Notes under the pieces: generated by a model
What the model was told of the DNA's origin: nothing
Seen by the model: only the letters and a program-made list of their open reading frames with translations
Database searches by the model: none
Made by a program: the position numbers and the translations under genes
Origin: JANNAV01 sp031384695
GTDB taxonomy: Bacteria; Pseudomonadota; Alphaproteobacteria; Rhodobacterales; Rhodobacteraceae
Direction: 5' to 3'
Assembly (NCBI GenBank): GCA_031384695.1
Contig: JANNAV010000076.1
Location: 1-5,270, forward strand
Length of the DNA: 5,270 nt
Shown here: in pieces, positions 1-5,270 of the stretch
How positions within the stretch are numbered: position 1 is the stretch's first letter
How the letters are laid out: each line of letters begins with the position of its first letter

Positions 1-1116
1 GCCAGTGGCCCGGTGCTGATCCACGCGGTGACCGTCAAGGGCAAGGGCTATGCGCCGGCCGAGGCGGCGGCGGACAGGTATCACGGGGTGGCCAAATTCG
101 ATGTGGGAACCGGCGCGCAAGCCAAGGCCAAATCCAACGCGCCCGCCTATACATCGGTGTTCGGCCAGGCGTTGACCGATGAGGCATCGCGCGATGGCAA
201 GATCGTGGCGATCACGGCGGCGATGCCGTCGGGCACCGGGCTTGACATCATGGCCAAACGGTTCCCCGCGCGGGTGTTCGATGTGGGCATCGCCGAACAG
301 CACGGGGTGACCTTTGCCGCCGGGATGGCGGCGGCGGGACTGAAGCCGTTCGTGGCGATCTATTCCAGCTTTTTGCAGCGCGGCTATGATCAGATCGTGC
401 ATGATGTGGCGTTGCAGGGGTTGCCGGTGCGCTTTGCGGTGGATCGGGCGGGGCTGGTGGGGGCGGATGGGGCCACCCATGCGGGCGCGTTCGATGTGGG
501 CTATCTGGCCAATCTGCCGGGGTTCGTGGTGATGGCGGCGGGGGACGAGGCGGAACTGGTGGATATGGTGGCGACAGCGGCGGCGCATGACGCAGGCCCG
601 ATTGCCTTCCGCTATCCGCGCGGCGAGGGCGTGGGGGCGGAAATGCCCGCGCGGGGCCGGGTTTTGGAGATTGGCCGCGGCCGGGTGGTGCGGCAGGGCG
701 AGGCGGTGGCGCTGCTGTCGTTCGGCGCGCATCTGGCCGAATGCCTGATTGCCGCCGAGATGCTGGCGGCGGCAGGGATTTCCGCCACGGTGGCGGATGC
801 GCGGTTTGCCAAGCCCTTGGACGTTGATCTGATTGGCCAGCTGGCGCGGCACCATCCGCTGATCGTGACGGTGGAACAGGGTGCGATGGGCGGCTTTGGC
901 GCGCTGGTGTTGCAGCATCTGGCCAACAGCGGCGGCCTTGATGGCAAGCTGATGCTGCGGACGATGACCCTGCCGGACCGGTTCATCGAACAGGCCAGCC
1001 CGGCGGCGATGTATGCCGATGCGGGCCTTGCGGCTGCGGATATCGCGGGCTTGGTGCAGCGCGCGCTGGGGGTGGCGCCTGCGGGCGATCTGTTGCGGGT
1101 GGTGGCGCGGAACTGA
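1..1116 (+). CDS. dxs: 1-deoxy-D-xylulose-5-phosphate synthase, C-terminal part (5' end cut by window edge)
   Basis: Thiamine-diphosphate enzyme that condenses pyruvate and glyceraldehyde-3-phosphate to DXP, the first step of the MEP isoprenoid pathway; cytoplasmic. Frame 1 is open from base 1 to the TGA at 1114-1116, giving 371 codons. Family members are about 620-640 residues, so roughly the first 265 residues, with the diphosphate-binding domain, lie outside the window. The frame is open upstream of the GTG at base 13, so that GTG is internal and not a start. Visible landmarks in partial numbering: GIAEQHGVTFAAG with the catalytic Glu at 99, YSSFLQRGYDQ at about 121-131, DRAGLVGADGATHAG at 148-162 (DXS signature with Asp148 and His160), YPRG near 205, and the C-terminal domain with VEQGAMGGFG at 291-300. 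No substituted key residue was seen. In phototrophic Rhodobacteraceae dxs commonly follows the puf operon, so that operon may lie to the left (inference). It converges on cycA across a shared terminator. Confidence 0.96.
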   Translation, partial: ASGPVLIHAVTVKGKGYAPAEAAADRYHGVAKFDVGTGAQAKAKSNAPAYTSVFGQALTDEASRDGKIVAITAAMPSGTGLDIMAKRFPARVFDVGIAEQHGVTFAAGMAAAGLKPFVAIYSSFLQRGYDQIVHDVALQGLPVRFAVDRAGLVGADGATHAGAFDVGYLANLPGFVVMAAGDEAELVDMVATAAAHDAGPIAFRYPRGEGVGAEMPARGRVLEIGRGRVVRQGEAVALLSFGAHLAECLIAAEMLAAAGISATVADARFAKPLDVDLIGQLARHHPLIVTVEQGAMGGFGALVLQHLANSGGLDGKLMLRTMTLPDRFIEQASPAAMYADAGLAAADIAGLVQRALGVAPAGDLLRVVARN

Positions 1117-1130
1117 CAGCGGCACGCGTA

Positions 1131-1160
1131 AAAGAAAAAGCCCCCAAAGAAAAAGCCCCC
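1131..1160. repeat. Perfect tandem 15-bp repeat in the dxs/cycA spacer
   Basis: Two adjacent identical copies of AAAGAAAAAGCCCCC (1131-1145 and 1146-1160). The second copy supplies the left arm of the terminator hairpin; the first is a spare left arm that could pair with the same right arm at 1169-1179. It probably arose by local slippage or duplication of the arm. No coding frame crosses it. Confidence 0.9.
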
Positions 1161-1179
1161 GATGCTGCGGGGGCTTTTT
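1150..1179. terminator. Bidirectional intrinsic terminator between convergent dxs and cycA
   Basis: Inverted repeat: AAAAAGCCCCC (1150-1160), an 8-base loop (1161-1168, which may close by one extra G-C pair), then GGGGGCTTTTT (1169-1179). The 11-bp perfect stem is GC-rich at the loop end and ends in T5 on the + strand (dxs side). On the - strand (cycA side) it ends in T5, then CTTT and a second GGGGGCTTTTT. It lies 33 bases past the dxs stop and 20 bases past the cycA stop, so it can serve both genes. Confidence 0.88.
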
Positions 1180-1199
1180 ACGTTGGGGGGGGGCAGCGA

Positions 1200-1688
1200 T
1201 CAGGGCGCAGGGGCTGCCTCGGTGGCGGGGGCTGCACCTTCAACAGCCGCGGGGGCGGCCGCTGGGGCCGGGCTGAAGGTGGACAGATAGGCGTAAAGAT
1301 CTTCGGCGGTTTCCGCGTTCTTTACCTTGAACACCATCTTGCCCTTGGCTTTCTTGTCACCCAGCTTGTCCTGCAGGAAACCTGATGGGTTCTGCACGTA
1401 GGCCACGAAATCGGCCTCGTTCCACACCAACCCGGCGGCCCCGGCGGCAATGAGGCTTTCGCCGTATTTGAAACCCTCAAGGCTTCCGGCCACCCGCCCG
1501 AACACGCCATAAAGGTTCGGCCCCACCTTGGCACCCTTGCCAGCCAGGGTTTCACCGGACGCATCCACCACCACATGGCACGTCTGGCATTGCTTGAAGT
1601 CTTTCTCGCCCTTGGCCGCATCGCCGCCTGCATGGGCGGGGGCTGCGGCCATTGCCAGCACGGCCAGCGCTATCATTGTCTTGGTCAT
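1200..1688 (-). CDS. cycA: Cytochrome c2 precursor (periplasmic electron carrier to the reaction centre)
   Basis: Soluble class I c-type cytochrome that shuttles electrons from the cytochrome bc1 complex to the photo-oxidised reaction centre in the periplasm, and to oxidases in respiration. The 162 residues begin with a Sec signal peptide: MTKTM, a hydrophobic stretch, and likely cleavage after AHA at residue 20. The haem motif CQTCH is at 34-38 (thioether Cys34 and Cys37, axial His38). GPNLYGVFGR at 56-65 and KAKGKMVFKVK at 113-123 are typical of cytochrome c2; Met118 is the probable sixth ligand. The last helix (EDLYAYLSTF) ends near 138. It is followed by about 24 residues made largely of Ala and Pro, which the Rhodobacter sphaeroides protein lacks as I recall it. 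The start is supported by GGAG at 1695-1698, six bases upstream of the ATG. It lies 60 bases after hemA on the same strand, so it may be read through from the puh/acsF operon or from its own promoter. Confidence 0.95.
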   Translation of the reverse strand: MTKTMIALAVLAMAAAPAHAGGDAAKGEKDFKQCQTCHVVVDASGETLAGKGAKVGPNLYGVFGRVAGSLEGFKYGESLIAAGAAGLVWNEADFVAYVQNPSGFLQDKLGDKKAKGKMVFKVKNAETAEDLYAYLSTFSPAPAAAPAAVEGAAPATEAAPAP

Positions 1689-1723
1689 TGTTTTCTCCCA
1701 TTGGTGCGCCCTGTCCGGGGCGT

Positions 1724-1752
1724 CATAAATCGTTTTTAGTGAAGTAGGTCAC
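1724..1752 (-). promoter_or_regulatory. Candidate sigma-70-like promoter for cycA (weak)
   Basis: On the - strand, GTGACC (1752-1747) is followed after 17 bases by TTTATG (1729-1724). These match the TTGACA and TATAAT consensus at four and three positions, with ideal spacing. The -35 box overlaps the hemA stop codon. The AT-rich stretch at 1724-1746 stands out against GC-rich surroundings. Downstream, CGCCC/GGGCG (1722-1718 with 1711-1707, 6-base loop) could form a small leader hairpin just before the cycA ribosome binding site. A separate cycA promoter is plausible because the cytochrome is also used in respiration, but the boxes are poor and this remains a guess. Confidence 0.3.
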
Positions 1753-2960
1753 GCCACCGCGCGGGCAAGGGCACAGCGTTGCCAAAGGGCGCTGAGTGCG
1801 GTGACCAGATGGTCGATGTCGGCGTCGCTGTGGAAGGGCGAGGGGGTGATGCGCAGCCGCTCGGTGCCCTTGGCGACGGTGGGATAGTTGATCGGCTGCA
1901 CATAGATGCCCCAGTCGCGCATCAGGATGTCGCTGATCATCCGGCATTTCACCGGATCGCCGATCATCACCGGGATGATGTGGCTGTCATTGGCCATATG
2001 CGGTATGCCGATTTTATCGAGGCGGGCGCGCAGTTTGGCCACCTGTTCGCGTTGCAGAAGACGCTCGGTATCCGAGCGCTTCAGGTGCTGGATCGAGGCA
2101 GTGGCGGCGGCGGCCACGGCAGGCGGCAGGGCGGTGGTGAAGATGAAGCCGGACGCAAACGAGCGGATGAAATCGCACATCGGTGCCGAGCCGGTGATAT
2201 AGCCGCCGACCACCCCGAACGCCTTGCCCAGCGTGCCTTCGATCAGATCAATCTGATCGGCCAGCCCTTCGCGTTCGGATACACCGCCACCGCGCGCGCC
2301 GTACATGCCCACCGCATGCACCTCGTCGATATAGGTCATCGCACCATGCGCCTTGGCCACCTGCACGATTTCCTTGATCGGCGAGATATCGCCGTCCATC
2401 GAATACACGGACTCGAACGCCACCACCTTGGGCCGGTCGCCCACGGCGGCCAGCTTGCGGTCCAGATCGCGCCAGTCGTTGTGCCGCCAGATCACCTTGT
2501 CGGCCCGCGAATGGCGCACGCCTTCGATCATCGACGCGTGGTTGCCCGCATCCGACAGAATCACCACATTGGGAATGCGACTGCCCAGCGTCGACAGCGC
2601 CGCCCAGTTCGACACATAGCCCGAGGTGAACAAAAGCGCCGCCTCCTTGCCATGCAGATCGGCCAGTTCGGCCTCCAGCAGCAGATGGTTGTGGTTGGTG
2701 CCCGAGATGTTGCGGGTGCCCCCCGCGCCGGTGCCGCAGGCCTGCACGCAATCGACCATTGCCTTGACCACATCGGGGTGCTGGCCCATGCCCAGATAAT
2801 CATTCGAGCACCAGACCGTCACCTCGGAAACCGTGCCGTCCTTGTGGTTCGCCGCACGCGGAAACTCGCCGCGTTTGCGTTCCAGTTCGGCAAAGGTGCG
2901 ATAGTTGCCTTCGGCTTTCAGGGTTTCGATCTGGGCGCGGAAAAGGCTGTCAAAGTCCAT
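1749..2960 (-). CDS. hemA: 5-aminolevulinate synthase (ALAS)
   Basis: PLP enzyme that condenses glycine and succinyl-CoA to 5-aminolevulinate, the committed step of the C4 (Shemin) route to haem and bacteriochlorophyll; cytoplasmic. The 403 residues match the usual ALAS length of about 400-410. Landmarks: Arg21 (substrate carboxylate binding), WCSNDYLGMGQHP at 50-62, GTRNISGT at 81-88, NHASMIEG at 140-147, SVYSMDGD at 184-191, IDEVHAVGMYG at 211-221 (Asp212 for the PLP nitrogen, His215), and EGTLGKAFG at 241-249 with Lys246 as the Schiff-base lysine. These run two positions below the R. capsulatus numbering as I recall it. The frame stays open upstream to 3119, but that extension is antisense-like, Cys/Arg/Pro-rich and overlaps puhE. 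The ATG at 2960, with GAGG six bases upstream and the family-typical MDF start, is preferred. It overlaps the puhE end by 11 bases, suggesting translational coupling. Confidence 0.96.
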   Translation of the reverse strand: MDFDSLFRAQIETLKAEGNYRTFAELERKRGEFPRAANHKDGTVSEVTVWCSNDYLGMGQHPDVVKAMVDCVQACGTGAGGTRNISGTNHNHLLLEAELADLHGKEAALLFTSGYVSNWAALSTLGSRIPNVVILSDAGNHASMIEGVRHSRADKVIWRHNDWRDLDRKLAAVGDRPKVVAFESVYSMDGDISPIKEIVQVAKAHGAMTYIDEVHAVGMYGARGGGVSEREGLADQIDLIEGTLGKAFGVVGGYITGSAPMCDFIRSFASGFIFTTALPPAVAAAATASIQHLKRSDTERLLQREQVAKLRARLDKIGIPHMANDSHIIPVMIGDPVKCRMISDILMRDWGIYVQPINYPTVAKGTERLRITPSPFHSDADIDHLVTALSALWQRCALARAVA

Positions 2961-3801
2961 GGATATCCTCGTGCAGGCTGGCTTGGGTGCGGGCCGAAGT
3001 GCGGGTTTTGCTCTGGGTTTTAGCTTGGGTTTTACGCGTCGGCAACATCCAGCGCCACAGTTTTTCGTCGGGCAGCGGCAGCACCATGAACCAGTGTTCC
3101 AGCACCGCCAACAACGCAAGGCTGGTCAGCAAGGCAAAGCCCGCGCCGGTGCCGGGGGTGGTGGCCGAGATCGCACGCTCCAGCAGCAGGGCCGATGCGA
3201 TGGTCAGCAGACTGACCGAAAACGGAAAGAACGCGGTGATGCGCGACAGGCGGAAATGGCTGGGCAGATGCGCAAGCGGACGCGGCAGCAACTGGGTGTT
3301 GATGCGCGGCACCCCGAAAAACAGGTTCAGTTTGGCCGATATGCGCGCGCCGAACAGCAGCGCGAAGGTGGCAAAGGCAAAGGGGTTCGCGGCCCCCAGG
3401 CTGGCCGTGCCCATCGCCAGCAACACCCCGATCAGCAGCGCCTCGTGCCAGGCGATGGTGCCCACCGCGCGCCAGAAGCGGTCAACCAGCGCCGCCCCGG
3501 GGGGGCAGGGCTGATGGTTGGGGCCAGTGATGATGCCGGACAGGAACGCAAGTTCGATCCAGCCCCAGATCGCCAGCGCCGCGAAAAACCCAAGATAGGT
3601 GCCGGTCACCGTCGCATCGGGCAGGGCGGCGCGAAAGGCAAAGATGCCCGCCGCCAGCACCGGCAGGCCGAACACCACCGACAGGGCATGCTGATGCTCG
3701 TTGCCATTGTCGGCCACCCGCACCCGCCACAGGATGATGCCGGTGGAAAACCACCAGGCGAAAAGTGCTATCACTGCGCTGTGCCAGGGGTTATCCACCA
3801 T
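2950..3801 (-). CDS. puhE: PuhE, multi-pass membrane photosynthetic complex assembly protein
   Basis: Integral membrane protein of the alphaproteobacterial PuhE family (DUF3623, also called photosynthetic complex assembly protein 2), found next to puhABC/acsF and implicated in the balance of light-harvesting and reaction-centre assembly and pigment synthesis; no enzyme activity is known. The 283 residues contain about seven hydrophobic segments: roughly 7-26, 39-58, 68-92, 117-134, 136-153, 188-207 and 221-243. Conserved-looking polar motifs sit at their edges: LWRVRVADNG (24-33), ELAFLSGIITGP (83-94), AKLNLFFGVPRINTQLLP (156-173) and LEHWFMVLPLPDEKLWRW (234-251). After LWRWMLP the protein ends in a basic Lys/Thr/Gln/Arg tail (255-273) made by a 12-bp DNA repeat, which looks added to the family core. 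The ribosome binding site is weak (AAGG ten bases before the ATG), yet the FAWWFSTG near the N terminus fits this start. It starts 33 bases after the acsF stop. Confidence 0.9.
   Translation of the reverse strand: MVDNPWHSAVIALFAWWFSTGIILWRVRVADNGNEHQHALSVVFGLPVLAAGIFAFRAALPDATVTGTYLGFFAALAIWGWIELAFLSGIITGPNHQPCPPGAALVDRFWRAVGTIAWHEALLIGVLLAMGTASLGAANPFAFATFALLFGARISAKLNLFFGVPRINTQLLPRPLAHLPSHFRLSRITAFFPFSVSLLTIASALLLERAISATTPGTGAGFALLTSLALLAVLEHWFMVLPLPDEKLWRWMLPTRKTQAKTQSKTRTSARTQASLHEDIHGL
2967..2970 (-). promoter_or_regulatory. hemA ribosome binding site inside the puhE 3' end
   Basis: GAGG on the - strand lies six bases before the ATG at 2960-2958 and inside the last codons of puhE. It decides the hemA start against the longer open frame that begins at 3119, and it places hemA initiation where ribosomes finish puhE. 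Confidence 0.75.
2998..3033 (-). repeat. Three tandem 12-bp units encoding the KTQ-type tail of PuhE
   Basis: On the - strand, AAAACCCAAGCT (3033-3022), AAAACCCAGAGC (3021-3010) and AAAACCCGCACT (3009-2998) follow each other without gaps. All share the seven-base core AAAACCC. They encode KTQA, KTQS and KTRT (PuhE 257-268), and a further worn copy may follow (SART). The period is a multiple of three, so copy-number change would keep the puhE frame. Confidence 0.85.
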
Positions 3802-3834
3802 GGCGGCACTGCCTTGAGGCGGGGGGTGCGAAGA

Positions 3835-4944
3835 TCAATAGACCGGCTCCATGCGGATGTTTTTCGGCGGCACCGTCTTGATCACCGGCATGGTGTAGAT
3901 CGCGACAAAGCCGCGCAGGGCCGAGGCACCCGCGAACATGCGGCCCAAAAAGCCCGCCACGCCGCCGCGCCGTCTGGCGGCATCCATCGCCGCGAAGGCG
4001 TCGCGCATCCGCCGCAGGTTGGGCAGCCAGCGCGGATGGTCGATGTCGATCTCGATCGGGAACACCTGCCGGGCGATGGCGCTGGTTTTGCGGAACACCT
4101 CCTGATCATACCATTCGATATCGACGCCAAGCGCCTTGTGAAACTCGGGCCGGGCGTGGTCGCGCACGAACATGGTGGAATAAACCGCTGTCAGGAAGAA
4201 CCGGATCCACAGCTTGTTCAGGAAGGTGGTGGTCAGTTTCGGGTCGGTGCGCATCAGCAGCGCAAACGCCTCGCCATGGCTGAACTCGTCATTGCACCAT
4301 TCGCGGAACCATTTGAAGATCGGGTGGAACCGCTTGTCGGGGTTGGCCTCCAGATGACGGTAGATGGTGATATAGCGGGCGTAGCCGATCTTTTCCGACA
4401 GATAGGTGGCGTAGTAGATGAATTTCGGCTGAAAATAAGTGTATTTCTTGGCGCGGGTCAGAAAGCCAAGGTTCACCGCCACCCCGGCCTCGCGCAGGGC
4501 ATCGTTGATGAAACCGGCGTGGCGGGCCTCGTCGCGGCTCATGTAGCTGAACAACTCGCAGATATCGGGGTTGGAGCCGCGCCGCTTCATCTCTTTGTAA
4601 AGCACGCAGCCCGAAAATTCGGCGGTGCAGGAGGAAACCAGAAAATCAATGAACTCGCGCTTCAGTTTCGGCTCCATCCCATCCCAGTTGGCATCCCATT
4701 CCGTCCATTCGACGGTTTTCTTGAAATGCCCCTTGTTGGGATCGGATTTCATCTGGGCGATCAGGCGGTCCCACTCGGCGCGCACGGGTGTGACATCGAC
4801 CCGGTCCATCGCATCGAAATCGGTGGTGTAAAAGCGCGGGTTCAACAGGGTGGTCTCGGTGGCCATCGCGGTGGTGTCGGGATGGTCCTGCGAGGCGGCA
4901 AGTTCGGCATATTCGGCCTCAAGGCCTTTGGGCGCGGCGTTCAC
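3835..4944 (-). CDS. acsF: Oxygen-dependent Mg-protoporphyrin IX monomethyl ester cyclase, di-iron subunit
   Basis: Catalytic subunit of the aerobic cyclase that forms the isocyclic fifth ring, turning Mg-protoporphyrin IX monomethyl ester into 3,8-divinyl protochlorophyllide with O2. The 369 residues carry the ferritin-like di-iron ligand set in two halves: Glu109 (TAEFSG) with Glu139-Arg-His142 (DEARH), then Glu184 (SEKIGYARY) with Glu220-Phe-Ser-His223 (DEFSHGE). Other strong family blocks are NPRFYTTDFD (35-44), EMKRRGSNPDICELFSYMSRDEARHAGF (118-145) and TMPVIKTVPPKNIRMEPVY at the C terminus. All expected iron ligands are present. The start is a GTG at 4944-4942 that overlaps the bciE stop in a GTGA junction, supported by GAGGTGA four bases upstream. 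An ATG at residue 27 is a possible alternative, since the first 30 residues vary in this family. Lying directly behind bciE fits co-production of the two cyclase subunits. Confidence 0.97.
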   Translation of the reverse strand: MNAAPKGLEAEYAELAASQDHPDTTAMATETTLLNPRFYTTDFDAMDRVDVTPVRAEWDRLIAQMKSDPNKGHFKKTVEWTEWDANWDGMEPKLKREFIDFLVSSCTAEFSGCVLYKEMKRRGSNPDICELFSYMSRDEARHAGFINDALREAGVAVNLGFLTRAKKYTYFQPKFIYYATYLSEKIGYARYITIYRHLEANPDKRFHPIFKWFREWCNDEFSHGEAFALLMRTDPKLTTTFLNKLWIRFFLTAVYSTMFVRDHARPEFHKALGVDIEWYDQEVFRKTSAIARQVFPIEIDIDHPRWLPNLRRMRDAFAAMDAARRRGGVAGFLGRMFAGASALRGFVAIYTMPVIKTVPPKNIRMEPVY

Positions 4945-5240
4945 AGCGTCACCTCATCGGAAAAGGAAAACTCGCACAGCTCCATGAAACCGAAATCGCC
5001 GGTCATCCGGGTCCACAGGCGTTCAAGCGCGTTGGCGCGGGTGATGGTGGCCTGCCGGTCTTCGGTGATCAACTCGCCATAAGCCGCCATGATCGGCGCG
5101 CCGTGCACCAGCACCTCGTCACCCGGATAAACCACAGCACCATTGTTAAAGCGGACATGCGCATAGAGGCTTTCGAAACGGTGGCTGACCTCGACGGTGC
5201 AGGGGACCATTTCGGATGATCGCGTGAAAATTCCCATCAT
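4941..5240 (-). CDS. bciE: BciE, small auxiliary subunit of the alphaproteobacterial aerobic cyclase
   Basis: A 99-residue soluble protein immediately upstream of acsF, at the place of the small 'hyp' gene between puhC and acsF in rhodobacterial photosynthesis clusters. In Rhodobacter sphaeroides the equivalent gene was shown to encode BciE, needed for AcsF activity in Alphaproteobacteria, in place of the Ycf54 subunit used by cyanobacteria and plants. Recognisable parts are NNGAVVYPGDEVLVHGAPI (32-50), YGE near 54, a charged helix with RANALERLWTRMTGDF (68-83), and ELCEFSFSDEVTL at the end (87-99). No signal peptide or membrane segment is visible. Two adjacent ATG codons begin the frame; the first, at 5240, has AGGG six bases upstream, while the second is nine bases away and is equally possible. 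The identification rests on motif recall and position, not on a search. Confidence 0.87.
   Translation of the reverse strand: MMGIFTRSSEMVPCTVEVSHRFESLYAHVRFNNGAVVYPGDEVLVHGAPIMAAYGELITEDRQATITRANALERLWTRMTGDFGFMELCEFSFSDEVTL
4949..4955 (-). promoter_or_regulatory. acsF ribosome binding site within the bciE end, supporting a GTG start
   Basis: GAGGTGA on the - strand is a seven-base match to the anti-Shine-Dalgarno complement and lies four bases before GTG at 4944. It sits in the last bciE codons (Glu-Val-Thr). It favours the GTG over the downstream ATG at acsF residue 27 and suggests translational coupling through the GTGA overlap. Confidence 0.7.
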
Positions 5241-5270
5241 TTCGTTCCCTTTATTGGTGGTGTTACTGTG
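5241..5270 (-). other. Leader before bciE; possible last codon and stop of puhC
   Basis: Thirty bases with lower GC than the genes around them. They carry the bciE ribosome binding site (AGGG, 5250-5247). One - strand frame reads CAG TAA (stop at 5265-5263); another runs to a TGA overlapping the bciE ATG. In related clusters puhC lies here, so one of these is probably its end, but too few codons are visible to choose. Confidence 0.35.

Noticed and set aside
13..15. GTG as the start of a short dxs
   Set aside because: The frame is open to base 1 and the residues before it (ASGP) fit the Dxs block that continues VLIHAVTVKGKGY, so the gene is cut by the window edge, not shortened.
612..986. Open frame on the - strand inside dxs
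   Set aside because: Ser/Pro/Arg/Ala-rich shadow of a strongly recognised gene, with no motif.
1779..3023. Open frame on the + strand (414 codons) opposite hemA
   Set aside because: A shadow of hemA codon bias: His/Arg/Gly-rich, no family motif, and no ribosome binding site or terminator of its own.
2961..3119. N-terminal extension of hemA by 53 residues to an upstream start
   Set aside because: The extension lies within puhE, is Cys/Arg/Lys/Pro-rich and unlike any ALAS N terminus or targeting signal. The ATG at 2960 has a good ribosome binding site and the family-typical start.
3802..3834. GCCTCAAGGC palindrome in the acsF/puhE gap as a terminator or attenuator
   Set aside because: A four-base stem with a two-base loop and no T-run is too small to act as a terminator. 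The genes are otherwise tightly spaced as in an operon.
2905..5082. Very long open frame on the + strand (725 codons) opposite hemA, puhE, acsF and bciE
   Set aside because: It is antisense to four well recognised genes. The predicted protein is rich in His, Arg, Gln and Gly with no recognisable domain, as expected when the codon bias of GC-rich genes removes stops from an opposing frame.
5130..5165. TGT...ACA as a PpsR/CrtJ operator
   Set aside because: The half-sites are eight bases apart instead of the required twelve, and they lie inside bciE coding sequence.

Overview
The window is part of a photosynthesis gene cluster from an alphaproteobacterium, most likely a member of the Rhodobacteraceae (Rhodobacter/Roseobacter group) that makes bacteriochlorophyll a. 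The basis is GC-rich DNA, protein families of the bacteriochlorophyll pathway, and a gene order (bciE-acsF-puhE-hemA-cycA on one strand, meeting dxs on the other) that matches the downstream end of the bchFNBHLM-lhaA-puhABC superoperon in phototrophic Rhodobacterales. The genus cannot be fixed from this sequence. The presence of acsF means the pathway can use the oxygen-dependent cyclase, which fits an aerobic or facultatively aerobic anoxygenic phototroph.

Layout. Bases 1-1116 (+ strand) hold the C-terminal part of dxs, cut by the window edge; in related genomes dxs lies just downstream of the puf operon. Bases 1117-1199 form a convergent intergenic spacer with a strong, apparently two-way terminator and a perfect 15-bp tandem repeat. 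Everything after that is on the - strand. In transcription order (right to left) these are bciE (5240-4941), acsF (4944-3835), puhE (3801-2950), hemA (2960-1749) and cycA (1688-1200). bciE/acsF overlap by 4 bases, puhE/hemA overlap by 11 bases, and acsF/puhE are 33 bases apart. The first four genes therefore look like one translationally coupled operon. cycA follows after a 60-base gap that may hold its own promoter.

How the genes work together. Dxs makes DXP, the entry to isoprenoids (phytyl/geranylgeranyl tails, carotenoids, quinone tails). HemA makes 5-aminolevulinate, the entry to all tetrapyrroles. AcsF with its small partner BciE closes the isocyclic ring of bacteriochlorophyll. PuhE helps assemble the photosynthetic complexes, and cytochrome c2 carries electrons back to the reaction centre.

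I see no mobile element, CRISPR array, RNA gene or foreign cargo, and no new system. The points worth a second look are local: the duplicated terminator arm, an Ala/Pro tail on cytochrome c2, a 12-bp repeat that builds a basic tail on PuhE over the hemA ribosome binding site, and the subtype of the cluster-linked ALA synthase.
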